A DNA stretch of 18,548 bases from a crenarchaeote SCGC AAA261-N23 (GCA_000375685.1 AQVQ01000022.1:1-18548), one strand, 5' to 3'. Shown: positions 1 to 7,973, numbered from the stretch's first letter. A program made the numbers and translations. Notes: generated by a model from the sequence alone, not told the origin.

Positions 1-71
1 TTTCTTCATCCAAAGCCGATTTAGCCATTCTAAACTGTTCAAGTTCTTTTCTAATTTCTGCTGATTTCTGA
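1..71. other. Fold-back (inverted duplicate) at window edge, probable chimera
   Basis: These 71 bases are an exact reverse complement of 204-274, which lies inside the coding region of the coiled-coil gene. The match stops at 71/72 (203 and 72 no longer pair). A perfect inverted copy of internal codons ending at the window edge is what template switching in multiple-displacement amplification or a mis-joined contig end produces. It is not what a functional hairpin looks like, since no compensatory or silent differences exist. Bases 1-71 should not be read as genuine upstream sequence of the first gene. Confidence 0.85.
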
Positions 72-81
72 AATTAAGTCA

Positions 82-876
82 TTGCAAATTTACAAGAAAA
101 AAGAAATGTTTAACCTTATGGAAAAGCATTCAGAGGCTATAAAGGAGGCAGGTATCATAAAAAGGGAAATTATTAAGCTTAAAGAACTTGTAAATCAGCT
201 TAATCAGAAATCAGCAGAAATTAGAAAAGAACTTGAACAGTTTAGAATGGCTAAATCGGCTTTGGATGAAGAAAGAAAGAAATTGTACAATGAGCTAAGA
301 AGTATTTCAAAAGAAAAGACCGAGAAAGATAAAATACTGTCAAAGTTGATGAAACTAAGATGGATTCATCAAACTACACCTCTTCCTCCAGATGAAGAAC
401 TAAACTTAATAGATAGGATTGCAGAACTTGAAAAGAAGGCTCTAAAATTGGAAAAAATGGAGAAATTAAAAGAAAAAACTTCAGAAGCCGAGGTAAAAAT
501 CAATGAATTGATTTCAAAAAGGGAATCCCTCATTGAGGAGCTAATTAAAATAAATACGCAAATAAGAGAAAATAAAAGAAGAATTAAAAATCTATTTTTA
601 AGTTTAATAGAAAAGAGTAAACAGATAGATCAAATTAAGCAAGAATTAATGAAGGTAATAAAAGATTTTGCTGAACTTAAAGACAAATACAATAGGGTAA
701 GACAAGAATTGGTCAGAAGGAAAATAAGCGTTAAGGCCAGAGTCTCTGAAAATATCGTTGATGTTGAAAAAGAAATAGCTAAAGGTGCCTTAGAAAAATA
801 CAAGGCAGGGAAGAAACTAGACCTTTACGAATTGCAGATTTTATACAAGCAAATGGACGAAAAACTGTCAAGTTAA
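82..876 (+). CDS. Archaeal coiled-coil protein, 5' end probably missing
   Basis: The protein is almost entirely charged heptad-like coiled coil (residues about 10-75 and 105-215, rich in E, K, L, I), interrupted near residues 94-105 by a WIHQTTPLPPDEE segment. It ends in a compact conserved-looking tail (about 225-262, with GALEKYKAGKKLDLYEL). This arrangement, including the Q-T-T-P-L-P motif after the first helix and the GKKL tail, fits a family of archaeal coiled-coil proteins of unknown function, often about 280-300 residues long. There is no signal peptide or membrane segment, so it is presumably cytosolic. The TTG at 82 is only the first candidate start: the frame stays open upstream into the fold-back copy at 1-71, so the real start is most likely lost, and the ATG at 106 is a fallback. 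The next gene starts 46 bp downstream in the same direction, with its own TATA-like element. Confidence 0.7.
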   Translation: MQIYKKKEMFNLMEKHSEAIKEAGIIKREIIKLKELVNQLNQKSAEIRKELEQFRMAKSALDEERKKLYNELRSISKEKTEKDKILSKLMKLRWIHQTTPLPPDEELNLIDRIAELEKKALKLEKMEKLKEKTSEAEVKINELISKRESLIEELIKINTQIRENKRRIKNLFLSLIEKSKQIDQIKQELMKVIKDFAELKDKYNRVRQELVRRKISVKARVSENIVDVEKEIAKGALEKYKAGKKLDLYELQILYKQMDEKLSS

Positions 877-889
877 AATAGTCTTAATA

Positions 890-897
890 TTTTTTAA
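890..897 (+). promoter_or_regulatory. TATA-like box before the DUF373 gene
   Basis: TTTTTAAG lies about 25 nt upstream of the TTG at 922. That spacing would place transcription initiation at or next to the start codon, a leaderless arrangement common in Thermoproteota. It supports the TTG as the true start. Confidence 0.45.
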
Positions 898-921
898 GAT
901 AATTTTAATTTTGGATACAAT

Positions 922-2049
922 TTGTCAAAAGAAATTGAAAACGTCATAGTACTATATATCGATAGAGATGGTGATATAGAAAAGGTTACAAACCTAAAAA
1001 CACCCATAGTTGGAAGAGAGGAAAATCTTAAGGCTGCGCAACTATTTGGTTTACAATTTCCTGATGATGCAGATTTAAATGCACTATATTATAGCATAAA
1101 ATTGTACGACGAAATAAAGACCAACGGAGGCTTTAAATCCTGTGAGATAGTAACAATAAGCGGCGATGTTTCTGAAGGAGTTTCTGCTGATTTAAAAATA
1201 AGAAACGAGCTTATGGAGATATGTAATAAATTGAAGCCAGATGGTGTTATATTTGTAAGTGATGGAGGAAGAGATGAACTAATAATTCCTTTAATAAGTT
1301 CGATAATTCCAATTTTATCAGTAAAAAGAGTTGTTGTAGGACAATCGAAAGGCATTGAAGAAACATACATATTAATTTATAAATACCTTAAAAGACTGGT
1401 TCAAGATCCTTACTTAAGTAAGATTTTTGTAGGAGTTCCTGGATTACTTTTAATTCTTTATGGTCTACTAGTAATATTCAATCTGGCTAGCATTTTTTCT
1501 ATCGTATTGGTCATTGTTATTGGACTTGTTTTGATAGTAAAAGGTTTCTCCATAGATGAGGTTGTTAAGAAAAAATGGACAGCTTCTCGTATACAATTTA
1601 TAGGAGGTATCTTAGCTTTCATACTTGGATTAATAGTAATTTATAATGGGATTGGTGGAGTATACGAATTTATAAAATCTAATCCTGACTACAGTATTTT
1701 GCAAGCTATAGGCGTTTTTATTGTTACTCCATTTGCTTATGGATTTAACACCCTTCATGCTTTTTCTATTGCAATTATAATCTTTCTGGTAGCTAGGATG
1801 GTTGATAACTATCTTGAAAATAAAAGCATAAAGCATGAATTAATATACAGTGTTTTCATTTTTTCACTAAGCATTATTGGAACTTACATTGGCTTTGTAA
1901 TTATAAGACCAGGTCTTCCAAGTAATCTGTGGGGATTTGATTTCCTTACCATGATATTGATATTATTTGTTTTAAATGCTGTTTTAATTGTAACTTTAAG
2001 TCTATATGAAAGGTTGAATAGGTCTCCTAAAAATCCAGGGGAAAGCTAG
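922..2049 (+). CDS. DUF373-family integral membrane protein
   Basis: The 375-residue protein has a soluble N-terminal half (1 to about 155) with alternating strands and helices. It includes VIVLYIDRDGDI at the start, a VGREENLKAAQLFGLQFPDDAD segment and the VIFVSDGGRDE segment near 110. The C-terminal half holds about six or seven membrane helices (from roughly residue 168 onward). This two-part architecture and the D-R-D-G-D start are typical of the archaeal DUF373 family, whose function is unknown. Length is normal for the family. The start is TTG, supported by a TATA-like box about 25 nt upstream. The 3' end overlaps the convergent peptidase gene by 23 bp. A role at the membrane with a nucleotide- or ligand-binding cytosolic domain is only an inference from the fold-like pattern. 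Confidence 0.8.
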   Translation: MSKEIENVIVLYIDRDGDIEKVTNLKTPIVGREENLKAAQLFGLQFPDDADLNALYYSIKLYDEIKTNGGFKSCEIVTISGDVSEGVSADLKIRNELMEICNKLKPDGVIFVSDGGRDELIIPLISSIIPILSVKRVVVGQSKGIEETYILIYKYLKRLVQDPYLSKIFVGVPGLLLILYGLLVIFNLASIFSIVLVIVIGLVLIVKGFSIDEVVKKKWTASRIQFIGGILAFILGLIVIYNGIGGVYEFIKSNPDYSILQAIGVFIVTPFAYGFNTLHAFSIAIIIFLVARMVDNYLENKSIKHELIYSVFIFSLSIIGTYIGFVIIRPGLPSNLWGFDFLTMILILFVLNAVLIVTLSLYERLNRSPKNPGES

Positions 2050-3103
2050 AAATTACCTCAGCTCCTTCTTCTAAAACCAATACATCTTCTTCCAACCTTA
2101 TACCTAATTCATTCTTTATGTAAACACCTGGCTCTATAGTTACTATCATATTTTTCAATAGTTTTGATTTGCTACGCATACTTATAGTTGGGAGTTCATG
2201 TATTTCAATTCCAATTCCATGTCCCAATGAATGTATGAAGTATTGGTCTAAATTTTTGGTTTTTAGATAATTTCTTGCAACAAGATCAACATCTTTGCAT
2301 GAAATTCCGTCTTTGATTTTACTAATTGCTAAATCAAGCGCCTCTCTCACAGCATTGTACACGTTTCTCATTTTATCGTTAATTTTTCCATTCAAGAAAG
2401 TCCTCGTTAAATCCGCACAATAACTCTTATATCTACCGCCTATATCAACTAAAGTAAAAGCATTTTGTTTAATCCTTATATTAGATGGAATGTAATGTGG
2501 ATAAGCTGCATTCTCTCCTGTTGCAATTATAGGATCAAAAGCCAATCCTTCACAGCCGTTTTTTATCATAGCTAAATAAACTTCTTTTGCAACTTCCTCC
2601 TCTGTATACCCACCTTCGTTAATCAATTCTTTAGCCAATTTTAAGGCCTTTTCAGTTATTTCTACAGCTTTCTTTATTATCTCTATCTCTTCTTTTTCCT
2701 TTACTGATCTTAAGGCAATAATTGAATCTCTTATATCTCTAAATCTTACCCCTTTTCTCATCAATTTAGCTATAAGTTTGTAGTTAGCGATAAAAGATTC
2801 GTAACCAATTTTCTCTTTAGGTTCAATTAATTTGCAAATTATATCTTCAATCTTTTGATTTGGCTTCCACTCTATAATTTGATTGTTCTTAGCAAAATTT
2901 TTTAGATATTCACTTTCAAGCAAAGGGGTTATGAGATAAAATTCATCTTTGAACACTACTAAAAGCAAATCTTTTGGAGGATTTGTAGTTGCATGGATAC
3001 CCGTAAAATATTCTATTATTGCTGGATTATTTGTTAAATATCCGCTTAAATCTTTTTCTTTCAACAGCTTGATGAGTCTTTCTTTTCTTCCTTTATAATC
3101 CAT
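2027..3103 (-). CDS. pepQ: Xaa-Pro dipeptidase, metallopeptidase family M24B
   Basis: It cleaves dipeptides with a C-terminal proline, completing cytosolic peptide breakdown. The 358-residue protein has the usual creatinase-like N-terminal domain (about 1-130) and a pita-bread catalytic domain (about 135-355). All five metal ligands can be read: D220 (LVDIGG), D231 (ADLTRTF), H295 (HSLGHGIGIEIHE), E324 (TIEPGVYI) and E338 (RLEED). Catalytic-domain histidines H203 (YPHYIPS) and H302 are also present. Length is standard. The ATG start follows an AGGAAA ribosome-binding sequence that overlaps the TAG of the upstream NurA-like gene 7 bp away, so the two are cotranscribed. The distinction between dipeptidase and the related aminopeptidase P rests on length and overall likeness, not on a decisive residue. 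Confidence 0.9.
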   Translation of the reverse strand: MDYKGRKERLIKLLKEKDLSGYLTNNPAIIEYFTGIHATTNPPKDLLLVVFKDEFYLITPLLESEYLKNFAKNNQIIEWKPNQKIEDIICKLIEPKEKIGYESFIANYKLIAKLMRKGVRFRDIRDSIIALRSVKEKEEIEIIKKAVEITEKALKLAKELINEGGYTEEEVAKEVYLAMIKNGCEGLAFDPIIATGENAAYPHYIPSNIRIKQNAFTLVDIGGRYKSYCADLTRTFLNGKINDKMRNVYNAVREALDLAISKIKDGISCKDVDLVARNYLKTKNLDQYFIHSLGHGIGIEIHELPTISMRSKSKLLKNMIVTIEPGVYIKNELGIRLEEDVLVLEEGAEVISSFPLDF

Positions 3104-3110
3104 AATTTTC

Positions 3111-4286
3111 CTAATATATTCCTTTAATTAAACCTAATTCTTTCTTTAAACTCTTCACACTTTCCTTTCTTAATATCGTGTCTATGTATTTTACAACTTT
3201 CTCTTTTTTCCTTGTAATTAGATTCCTTTTTGCTCTTGATAGGCAATGCATTTCTTCCTTGTTTCTTCTAGATTTTTTGGATTCTTTAACAAGTATGCTA
3301 TGTATTTGATCAATATAATCAATTCCAAATATTGGAACTTCAATCCTTCTTATTGAGTTAAGATCGTATTTTATGTAAAATATGCCGATTTTTTCTCTAA
3401 GATAAGGATTCTCTTCGAATATGAAATTTGTATAATTAAGAAAAGGTGATCTATGAAACTTTTCTAACTTTCCTAGAAAGAATAATTTATCGTTTATGTA
3501 ATTTAATAGCTCTTTACTTATTGGAAAATTCGGGAAAAGTTCTTCTTTTTTTATCTCAAAATATTTTACCAAAGCGGACAAAAAAGGGGAAGTATTCCCG
3601 TTGTATAGTGATACAGGTATTACGTTGTAAGAACGCAATGTTGATAGGAAATTCTGGGTCGATTCAAATAGCGTATCGTATTCCTTTTTTGTTAGTTCAA
3701 AAACTTCTTGGCAAGATAAAGAAAACTCAACAAAAAGGAAACAAACATTTTCAGATAAGTACTCGTAAACATTATTTCCTATTTCTTCAAGTATAATATT
3801 CTGGATATGAACCAGATCCTCAGCGACAGTTTCTCTTTTACCAAGAAACGAATGAATTTGCGATTGTTTTTCTTGAAACTTTAAGGAGAAAAAATTTTCA
3901 ATTTCGGTTTTACGATTCTTTTCTTTGCAAATTGAAATTTCATATATCTTAAAAGGAGGCAAAACTTCTTTGCTAAGGTCGAGTTGATTGTAAGAAACGT
4001 ATATAGCGTTTTGGTCAAAATTTTCATAATTTTTAGCTTCAATAGATCCTCTTTTCCATTCCTTTTCCTCATAAGGCCATGCTATGTCAATTACCTCGTT
4101 GAATATTGTAGGGTCTGAAATTATATCTTCATAAAGCTGTGTAATTTCAAGCTGAAATGGGTTAAGCTTATCTAGGATTTTAATGTATTCGAAAAGGGTA
4201 TTTAGATTCTTAAAAAAATGATGAGAATTATCTCTGATAATGTTACCTAACTTTTCGTATCTTAGCATTTCAGTAGTTTTAATCAT
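3111..4286 (-). CDS. NurA-like nuclease-fold protein with degenerate active site
   Basis: I align this 391-residue protein to NurA, the 5'-3' nuclease that works with the HerA translocase in archaeal end resection, by pattern only. AIYVSYNQLDLSKEVLPPF (about 94-112) fits the first strand, where NurA proteins have an Asp-Gly-Ser-Gln motif. FVEFSL (about 185-190) fits the second acidic strand, normally Asp-Gly-Ser-Leu. IGIFYIKYDLNSIRRIEVP (about 300-318) fits the late strand pair, and SRAKRN (350-355) fits the C-terminal Ala-His helix. On this alignment the first Asp is Ser98, the second is Glu187 and the His is Lys353, so metal-dependent cleavage looks lost. I chose the ATG at 4286 over a TTG two codons upstream. 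It is followed at 7 bp by the dipeptidase, and HerA, Mre11 and Rad50 are not in the window. The family call is an inference; an unrelated RNase H-like protein is possible. Confidence 0.5.
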   Translation of the reverse strand: MIKTTEMLRYEKLGNIIRDNSHHFFKNLNTLFEYIKILDKLNPFQLEITQLYEDIISDPTIFNEVIDIAWPYEEKEWKRGSIEAKNYENFDQNAIYVSYNQLDLSKEVLPPFKIYEISICKEKNRKTEIENFFSLKFQEKQSQIHSFLGKRETVAEDLVHIQNIILEEIGNNVYEYLSENVCFLFVEFSLSCQEVFELTKKEYDTLFESTQNFLSTLRSYNVIPVSLYNGNTSPFLSALVKYFEIKKEELFPNFPISKELLNYINDKLFFLGKLEKFHRSPFLNYTNFIFEENPYLREKIGIFYIKYDLNSIRRIEVPIFGIDYIDQIHSILVKESKKSRRNKEEMHCLSRAKRNLITRKKEKVVKYIDTILRKESVKSLKKELGLIKGIY

Positions 4287-4365
4287 GATCAAAATAAGAT
4301 GATTGTTAAATTAATCAAACCGCTAAAATATAAAATTTCATAAACTACACTATATTAATGTAAAA
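4287..4365. promoter_or_regulatory. Shared divergent promoter region with nearly symmetrical TATA
   Basis: The 79-bp gap between two divergent genes contains one AT-rich block, AAAATATAAAATTT (about 4325-4338). It reads as a TATA-like element on both strands. On the plus strand it ends about 30 nt before the ATG at 4366; on the minus strand it lies about 40 nt before the ATG at 4286. A second weak element on the minus strand (TTAATTTAAC, about 4306-4315) may contribute. The genes are likely expressed from overlapping promoters and so may be co-regulated. Confidence 0.4.
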
Positions 4366-5019
4366 ATGGTAGCTATACAAGCCATTATAAATGTTATGGA
4401 CTATGATGAAGCAATAAATGCAGCAGAAACCGCTTACTTAAAAGGAGCCGAGATAATTGAAATAGGCACAAAATTGATCAAGAAATTTGGTTTAAACATA
4501 GCAAAGGACATAAAATTAAGATTACCTAGAACTAAAATTTATTTGGATACACTTATAATTGAGGATCCTGAGTTTGATTTCGAAATTGCACGTGAATGCG
4601 GTGCAGATATAATTTCTGTTTTGGGGATATCATCTTTGGAAGTAATACGTAAATGCCTAGAGCTAAGCAGAAAATATGTAATTGACATTGCTCTTGATTT
4701 CTCAGGAATAAGTGATCCTGTTAACAAAGTCCTTGAAACAATCCAAGTGGGTCCTTTTTATTACAGAATAAATATGCCTAAGGGTAGATCAGAAGAGCTA
4801 GGATTTGAAATGAGACAGTACTACAAATCAATTAAGGAGCTTGCAAGAGTTTCTCCCGTTCCAATAGCTGTGAGAATTAATAACAATTTATCTATAATAC
4901 CTTACATTATAAATTCAGGTGTTTCCTATATAATACTGGATATTTACAGAAATTCTGAAAGTGAAATTGAAAGCTTATTTAATGGAGTTAACAAGGCAAT
5001 AACTACAGCGTTTCTCTAG
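4366..5019 (+). CDS. Hexulose-6-phosphate synthase / OMP decarboxylase-like TIM barrel, probably inactive
   Basis: The 217-residue protein follows 3-hexulose-6-phosphate synthase along its length. The opening strand (IQAIINVMDYDEAINAAE), the IEIGTKLIKKFG block (family GTPLIK) and the ECGADIISVLG block after the second barrel strand all align well. Residues that define catalysis are altered: the D-x-K-x-x-D signature reads D61-T-L63-I-I-E66, so Lys and the second Asp are missing. The family histidine region reads YYRINMPKG (132-140), and the Gly-Gly phosphate loop reads VRINNN (169-174). The barrel is therefore kept while the known chemistry and phosphate grip look lost. It faces a cupin glucose-6-phosphate isomerase gene, with tails overlapping by 17 bp, which could reflect a shared sugar-phosphate context. 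A regulatory or altered-substrate role is inference. Confidence 0.65.
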   Translation: MVAIQAIINVMDYDEAINAAETAYLKGAEIIEIGTKLIKKFGLNIAKDIKLRLPRTKIYLDTLIIEDPEFDFEIARECGADIISVLGISSLEVIRKCLELSRKYVIDIALDFSGISDPVNKVLETIQVGPFYYRINMPKGRSEELGFEMRQYYKSIKELARVSPVPIAVRINNNLSIIPYIINSGVSYIILDIYRNSESEIESLFNGVNKAITTAFL

Positions 5020-5770
5020 ATTCTTCCTCGAAGAATTGAAAATAATTTTCGATTTCATACGGCCAGTTTAAAAATTTAAATTCTTTTACATTTTTAGTCA
5101 ATTTATAGAATAGATTTTCATTCTTTATCTTAGTTTTTAGAAATCTGGGCTTTGTATTAATTATGTAGTTATTGTTAATTAGTAATTTATTTTCTTTTAA
5201 AACATAAATAGCTGCTCCTTTGTACTTTTTATATCTATGGTATAGCGGTACAAATCTTGAACTTACCAAGTTAAGTGTTATTGATACACCATCATTAACA
5301 TTTACAATGTTGTGTCCATAGTTTGGCGGTATTATGACCGTTTCATTTTCTCTTGCTTCAATCAGTATTAAATCATCGACTATATTTTCTTCGCACCTTT
5401 GCAACAAAAATAAAACTCTGCCTTTCAATACTTGATATATTTCAGGAAAAGTTCTACCAGGAGAAGCTTCAGGATGATAATGTCCATGTGTTTTATTATA
5501 TTCATCCCCGATCAAAATATTTCTCATCACAGTTACATCTATTCTTAAATCTTCTTTTTTTATATTTTCTTCTATTTCTTTATCTACTAGATTTCTGTAA
5601 ATATAATACAATTCTGTTTCAGGATCAATTTCTTCAGCTTTTTTAGCATCATAGTAAAGATGTTTTAATTCATTTGCTTTTCTAATATTTGGTTCATATA
5701 ACTTATCTTCAAAATACAGATATTTAATATTTTCTAAATCTGATAATTCGTAGTTTTTATTTAATCTCAT
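5003..5770 (-). CDS. pgi: Glucose-6-phosphate isomerase, archaeal cupin type
   Basis: It interconverts glucose 6-phosphate and fructose 6-phosphate in the cytosol, the archaeal cupin isomerase being unrelated to the classical enzyme. The 255-residue sequence has cupin motif 1 as THGHYHP (94-100) followed by TFPEIYQVLKG (107-117), and motif 2 as PPNYGHNIVNVND (148-160). The metal ligands are read as H97, H99, E110 and H153. Residues about 1-90 form the usual N-terminal extension, and the last 60 residues (about 195-255) are a lysine-rich tail without recognisable motif, making it longer than the roughly 190-residue minimal form. The start codon overlaps the aminotransferase stop as ATGA, so the two are translationally coupled. 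The 3' end overlaps the convergent barrel gene. Confidence 0.85.
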   Translation of the reverse strand: MRLNKNYELSDLENIKYLYFEDKLYEPNIRKANELKHLYYDAKKAEEIDPETELYYIYRNLVDKEIEENIKKEDLRIDVTVMRNILIGDEYNKTHGHYHPEASPGRTFPEIYQVLKGRVLFLLQRCEENIVDDLILIEARENETVIIPPNYGHNIVNVNDGVSITLNLVSSRFVPLYHRYKKYKGAAIYVLKENKLLINNNYIINTKPRFLKTKIKNENLFYKLTKNVKEFKFLNWPYEIENYFQFFEEESRETL

Positions 5771-6963
5771 AAATTTAAATACTCTTTTATTAATCTTATT
5801 CCTAATCTTATTCTATCTTCATTCTCTCCTACAAAGGTGATTCTGATATGATTTGCTCCAGAAGGTCCAAAATTACTTCCACTTATAACTGCGACATATT
5901 TCTTTTTTATTAAATCCATCATGAAAAATTTGTCATCGATTCCTTTCTTCCCAAAATAATGTAAGAAATTAGCAAAAAGATACATAGCACCTTTAGGCTT
6001 AACAAACTTCGCATAGGGAAGATATTCTTCCATCGCATCAATAAGGGCATCCCTTCTTTTTTTGTAAATTTGTAATGTATAACTTAATACTTTTTCTTTA
6101 ACTTTAGGTTCAAGATATTTTATTGCAGCAATCTGTGCAGGGGTGTTGGAGCAGAGCGTGGTATATTGTTTTATTCTTTCCATAACAGAAATTACATCTT
6201 TTGGGCCATATGCATATCCTAGTCTAAAACCGGTCATTGCAGGATCCTTAGAAAAAGTGTTAATGCAAACAACTCTATCCCTTGCATCCTCATATCTCCA
6301 GAACCAGAAATGTTCTCCTTCATAAATTAAGTGCTTGTAGGCTTCATCTACAATTAGATATAATTGATAGTCTTTTGCAATCTCTATCAAACCCTTAGCA
6401 ATTTTTTCATCCAACACTCTACCTGTTGGATTATCCGGTGTAGCAAACATTATCGCCTTCGTCTTTGAATTGATTTTTGACTTAATTTCCTCTAAATTGG
6501 GTTGATAACTTTCTTCCATTTTTTGCGAAACAAATATTGGCTTAGCTCCTGCTATAATTGTAACATTAGGGTAACTTACGTATGTTGGTTCAAGTATTAT
6601 TACTTCATCATCTTTATCAAATAATGTTAAAGCTGCAAGTAAAAGACCTTCAGAACCCCCTTCAGTTATTAAAACCTCATTTTCTTCAACATCTATTTTT
6701 CCGAAATATGATAAATCGTGACAAATTTTTTCTCTTAGCTCTGGTATTCCAGCAGTTGGAGAATATGAACTAACCTTCAAAGGATTCTCTCTTAACTTGC
6801 TTATTAAAAAATTTAGCACTTCTTCATCCAAAGGTAAACTAGGTTGTCCTGTAGAAAGCTGTATAACGTCCACACTATTTCTTCTTAATTCATTTACCTC
6901 CTTAAGCATTTCCCTTATAGGCGATGGTTGAATTAAATTTGAAAGTTTTGAAAGTTTCATCAT
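5767..6963 (-). CDS. PLP-dependent aminotransferase, fold type I (AspC family)
   Basis: It should transfer an amino group between an amino acid and a 2-oxo acid in the cytosol using pyridoxal phosphate. The 398-residue sequence has every hallmark. SSYSPTAGIPELREKI (65-80) is the substrate-side loop and EGGSEGL (101-107) holds the phosphate. TPDNPTG (175-181) contains N178, VDEAYK (205-210) contains D206 and Y209, and NTFSKDPAMTGFRLGY (235-250) carries the Schiff-base lysine K239. A late Arg in HIRITF binds the substrate carboxylate. Length is normal. Subclass and amino acid specificity (aspartate, aromatic or branched-chain) cannot be told from these motifs. Two adjacent ATGs (6963 and 6960) are possible starts. 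The stop overlaps the isomerase start, suggesting one transcript led by this gene. Confidence 0.9.
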   Translation of the reverse strand: MMKLSKLSNLIQPSPIREMLKEVNELRRNSVDVIQLSTGQPSLPLDEEVLNFLISKLRENPLKVSSYSPTAGIPELREKICHDLSYFGKIDVEENEVLITEGGSEGLLLAALTLFDKDDEVIILEPTYVSYPNVTIIAGAKPIFVSQKMEESYQPNLEEIKSKINSKTKAIMFATPDNPTGRVLDEKIAKGLIEIAKDYQLYLIVDEAYKHLIYEGEHFWFWRYEDARDRVVCINTFSKDPAMTGFRLGYAYGPKDVISVMERIKQYTTLCSNTPAQIAAIKYLEPKVKEKVLSYTLQIYKKRRDALIDAMEEYLPYAKFVKPKGAMYLFANFLHYFGKKGIDDKFFMMDLIKKKYVAVISGSNFGPSGANHIRITFVGENEDRIRLGIRLIKEYLNL

Positions 6964-7045
6964 TCTTGTTAAATTCCTTCAATTAACTATTTATTCATTC
7001 TTTCAATATAGCAAAAAGCAAATTAATATTCTGTATCTACAATTA

Positions 7046-7828
7046 TTATCTTCCAAACCTTCTATTTCTTTTCTGGTAGGTTCTTATGGCCCTGTATAAA
7101 TCGATATCCCTAAAATCAGGCCAGTATACATCCAAAAAGCACAACTCGCTGTAAGCCGATTGCCAAAGCAAAAAATTGGACAATCTTTCTTCTCCGCTCG
7201 TTCTTATTATTAAATCAGGATACGGATTAGGCAGATGTGATGTATATAACCTTTTTTCAATTTCATCTTCATCTACGAATTCAGGTTCAAGTTTTCCTGA
7301 CTTAACTTCTTCAGCAATTTTTTTAACCGCTTCGACTATCTCTGTTCTACCGCCATAAGCCATAGCTATGTTTAGGTAATGATTGGAATAGTTCTTTGTA
7401 ACCTCTTCAGCTTCTTCAAATTTTTTTACCAAAAACTCGGGTAAGATTTCTTTTTTACCAACAAGTTTAACCCTTACTTTATTCGAATGTATCTTTTCAG
7501 ATTTAATAATCTCATCAAGCTTTTCTGAAGCTATTTCCATTATCTTATCTACTTCTTCTTTGCTTCGATTGAAGTTTTCTAAGGAAAATGCATATAAAGT
7601 GAGAGTTTTTATGTTAAGTTCCAAACATTTTTCCAAAAGCATTTTTACTTTCTCTGCGCCTGCTTTATGGCCCATCCAAGGAGGTAAATCTTTATTTGAG
7701 GCCCATCTTCTATTACCATCTAATATTACTGCAACATGTGAAGGCATGGGCTTATTTTTTATTTGAGAAAGTAAGTACCAACGATACAATTTATAAATCC
7801 CAAATATTTTGAGCAACGATTGCAACAT
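7046..7828 (-). CDS. uppS: cis-Prenyltransferase (undecaprenyl/dolichyl-type polyprenyl diphosphate synthase)
   Basis: It elongates an allylic diphosphate with isopentenyl diphosphates in cis configuration to make the polyprenol carrier of glycans. The 260-residue protein has HVAVILDGNRRWA (31-43, catalytic D37), the TLYAFSLENFNRSKEEV block (family Y-A-F-S-x-E-N-W/F-x-R), MAYGGR, and the C-terminal DLIIRTSGEERLSNFLLWQSAYSEL region that binds diphosphate and forms the dimer. The frame is open much further upstream, but the TATA box at 7890-7899 puts transcription initiation near 7866. The ATG at 7885 is then outside the transcript and the ATG at 7828 is the best start, giving a normal family length. 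The carrier it makes would be the acceptor for the AglH-like enzyme encoded at 11339-12325. Confidence 0.92.
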   Translation of the reverse strand: MLQSLLKIFGIYKLYRWYLLSQIKNKPMPSHVAVILDGNRRWASNKDLPPWMGHKAGAEKVKMLLEKCLELNIKTLTLYAFSLENFNRSKEEVDKIMEIASEKLDEIIKSEKIHSNKVRVKLVGKKEILPEFLVKKFEEAEEVTKNYSNHYLNIAMAYGGRTEIVEAVKKIAEEVKSGKLEPEFVDEDEIEKRLYTSHLPNPYPDLIIRTSGEERLSNFLLWQSAYSELCFLDVYWPDFRDIDLYRAIRTYQKRNRRFGR

Positions 7829-7889
7829 AATTACGCTCAGCTTCTCATATTCAATAATGAATTTTAGGACGCTTAAATAATTCATTTTG

Positions 7890-7899
7890 CTTATATAAA
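7890..7899 (-). promoter_or_regulatory. TATA box for the cis-prenyltransferase gene
   Basis: On the minus strand this reads TTTATATAAG, a strong archaeal TATA match. With the usual spacing of about 25 nt, initiation falls near 7866, giving a leader of about 38 nt to the ATG at 7828. It lies 43 bp from the divergent TATA at 7943-7950. Confidence 0.6.
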
Positions 7900-7942
7900 T
7901 TTTTCTATTTGAAATAGGCAGAACTGCTAAGTTAAGGATAAA

Positions 7943-7950
7943 TTTATAAA
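7943..7950 (+). promoter_or_regulatory. TATA box for the small two-helix protein gene
   Basis: TTTATAAA ends 24 nt before the ATG at 7974, so that ATG would be the first codon of a leaderless mRNA. The upstream in-frame ATG at 7950 overlaps this box and cannot be the start if the box is used. Confidence 0.65.
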
Positions 7951-7973
7951 TGTTTAAAATATCATATAGGCAA

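Noticed and set aside
1..274. Functional stem-loop or attachment site made by the 71-bp inverted repeat
   Set aside because: One arm is internal coding sequence, identity is perfect, and the repeat stops at the window edge, which fits an artefact better.
3446..3796. Plus-strand 116-codon open frame
   Set aside because: It lies wholly inside the NurA-like gene on the other strand, lacks promoter or ribosome-binding signals and has no recognisable composition.
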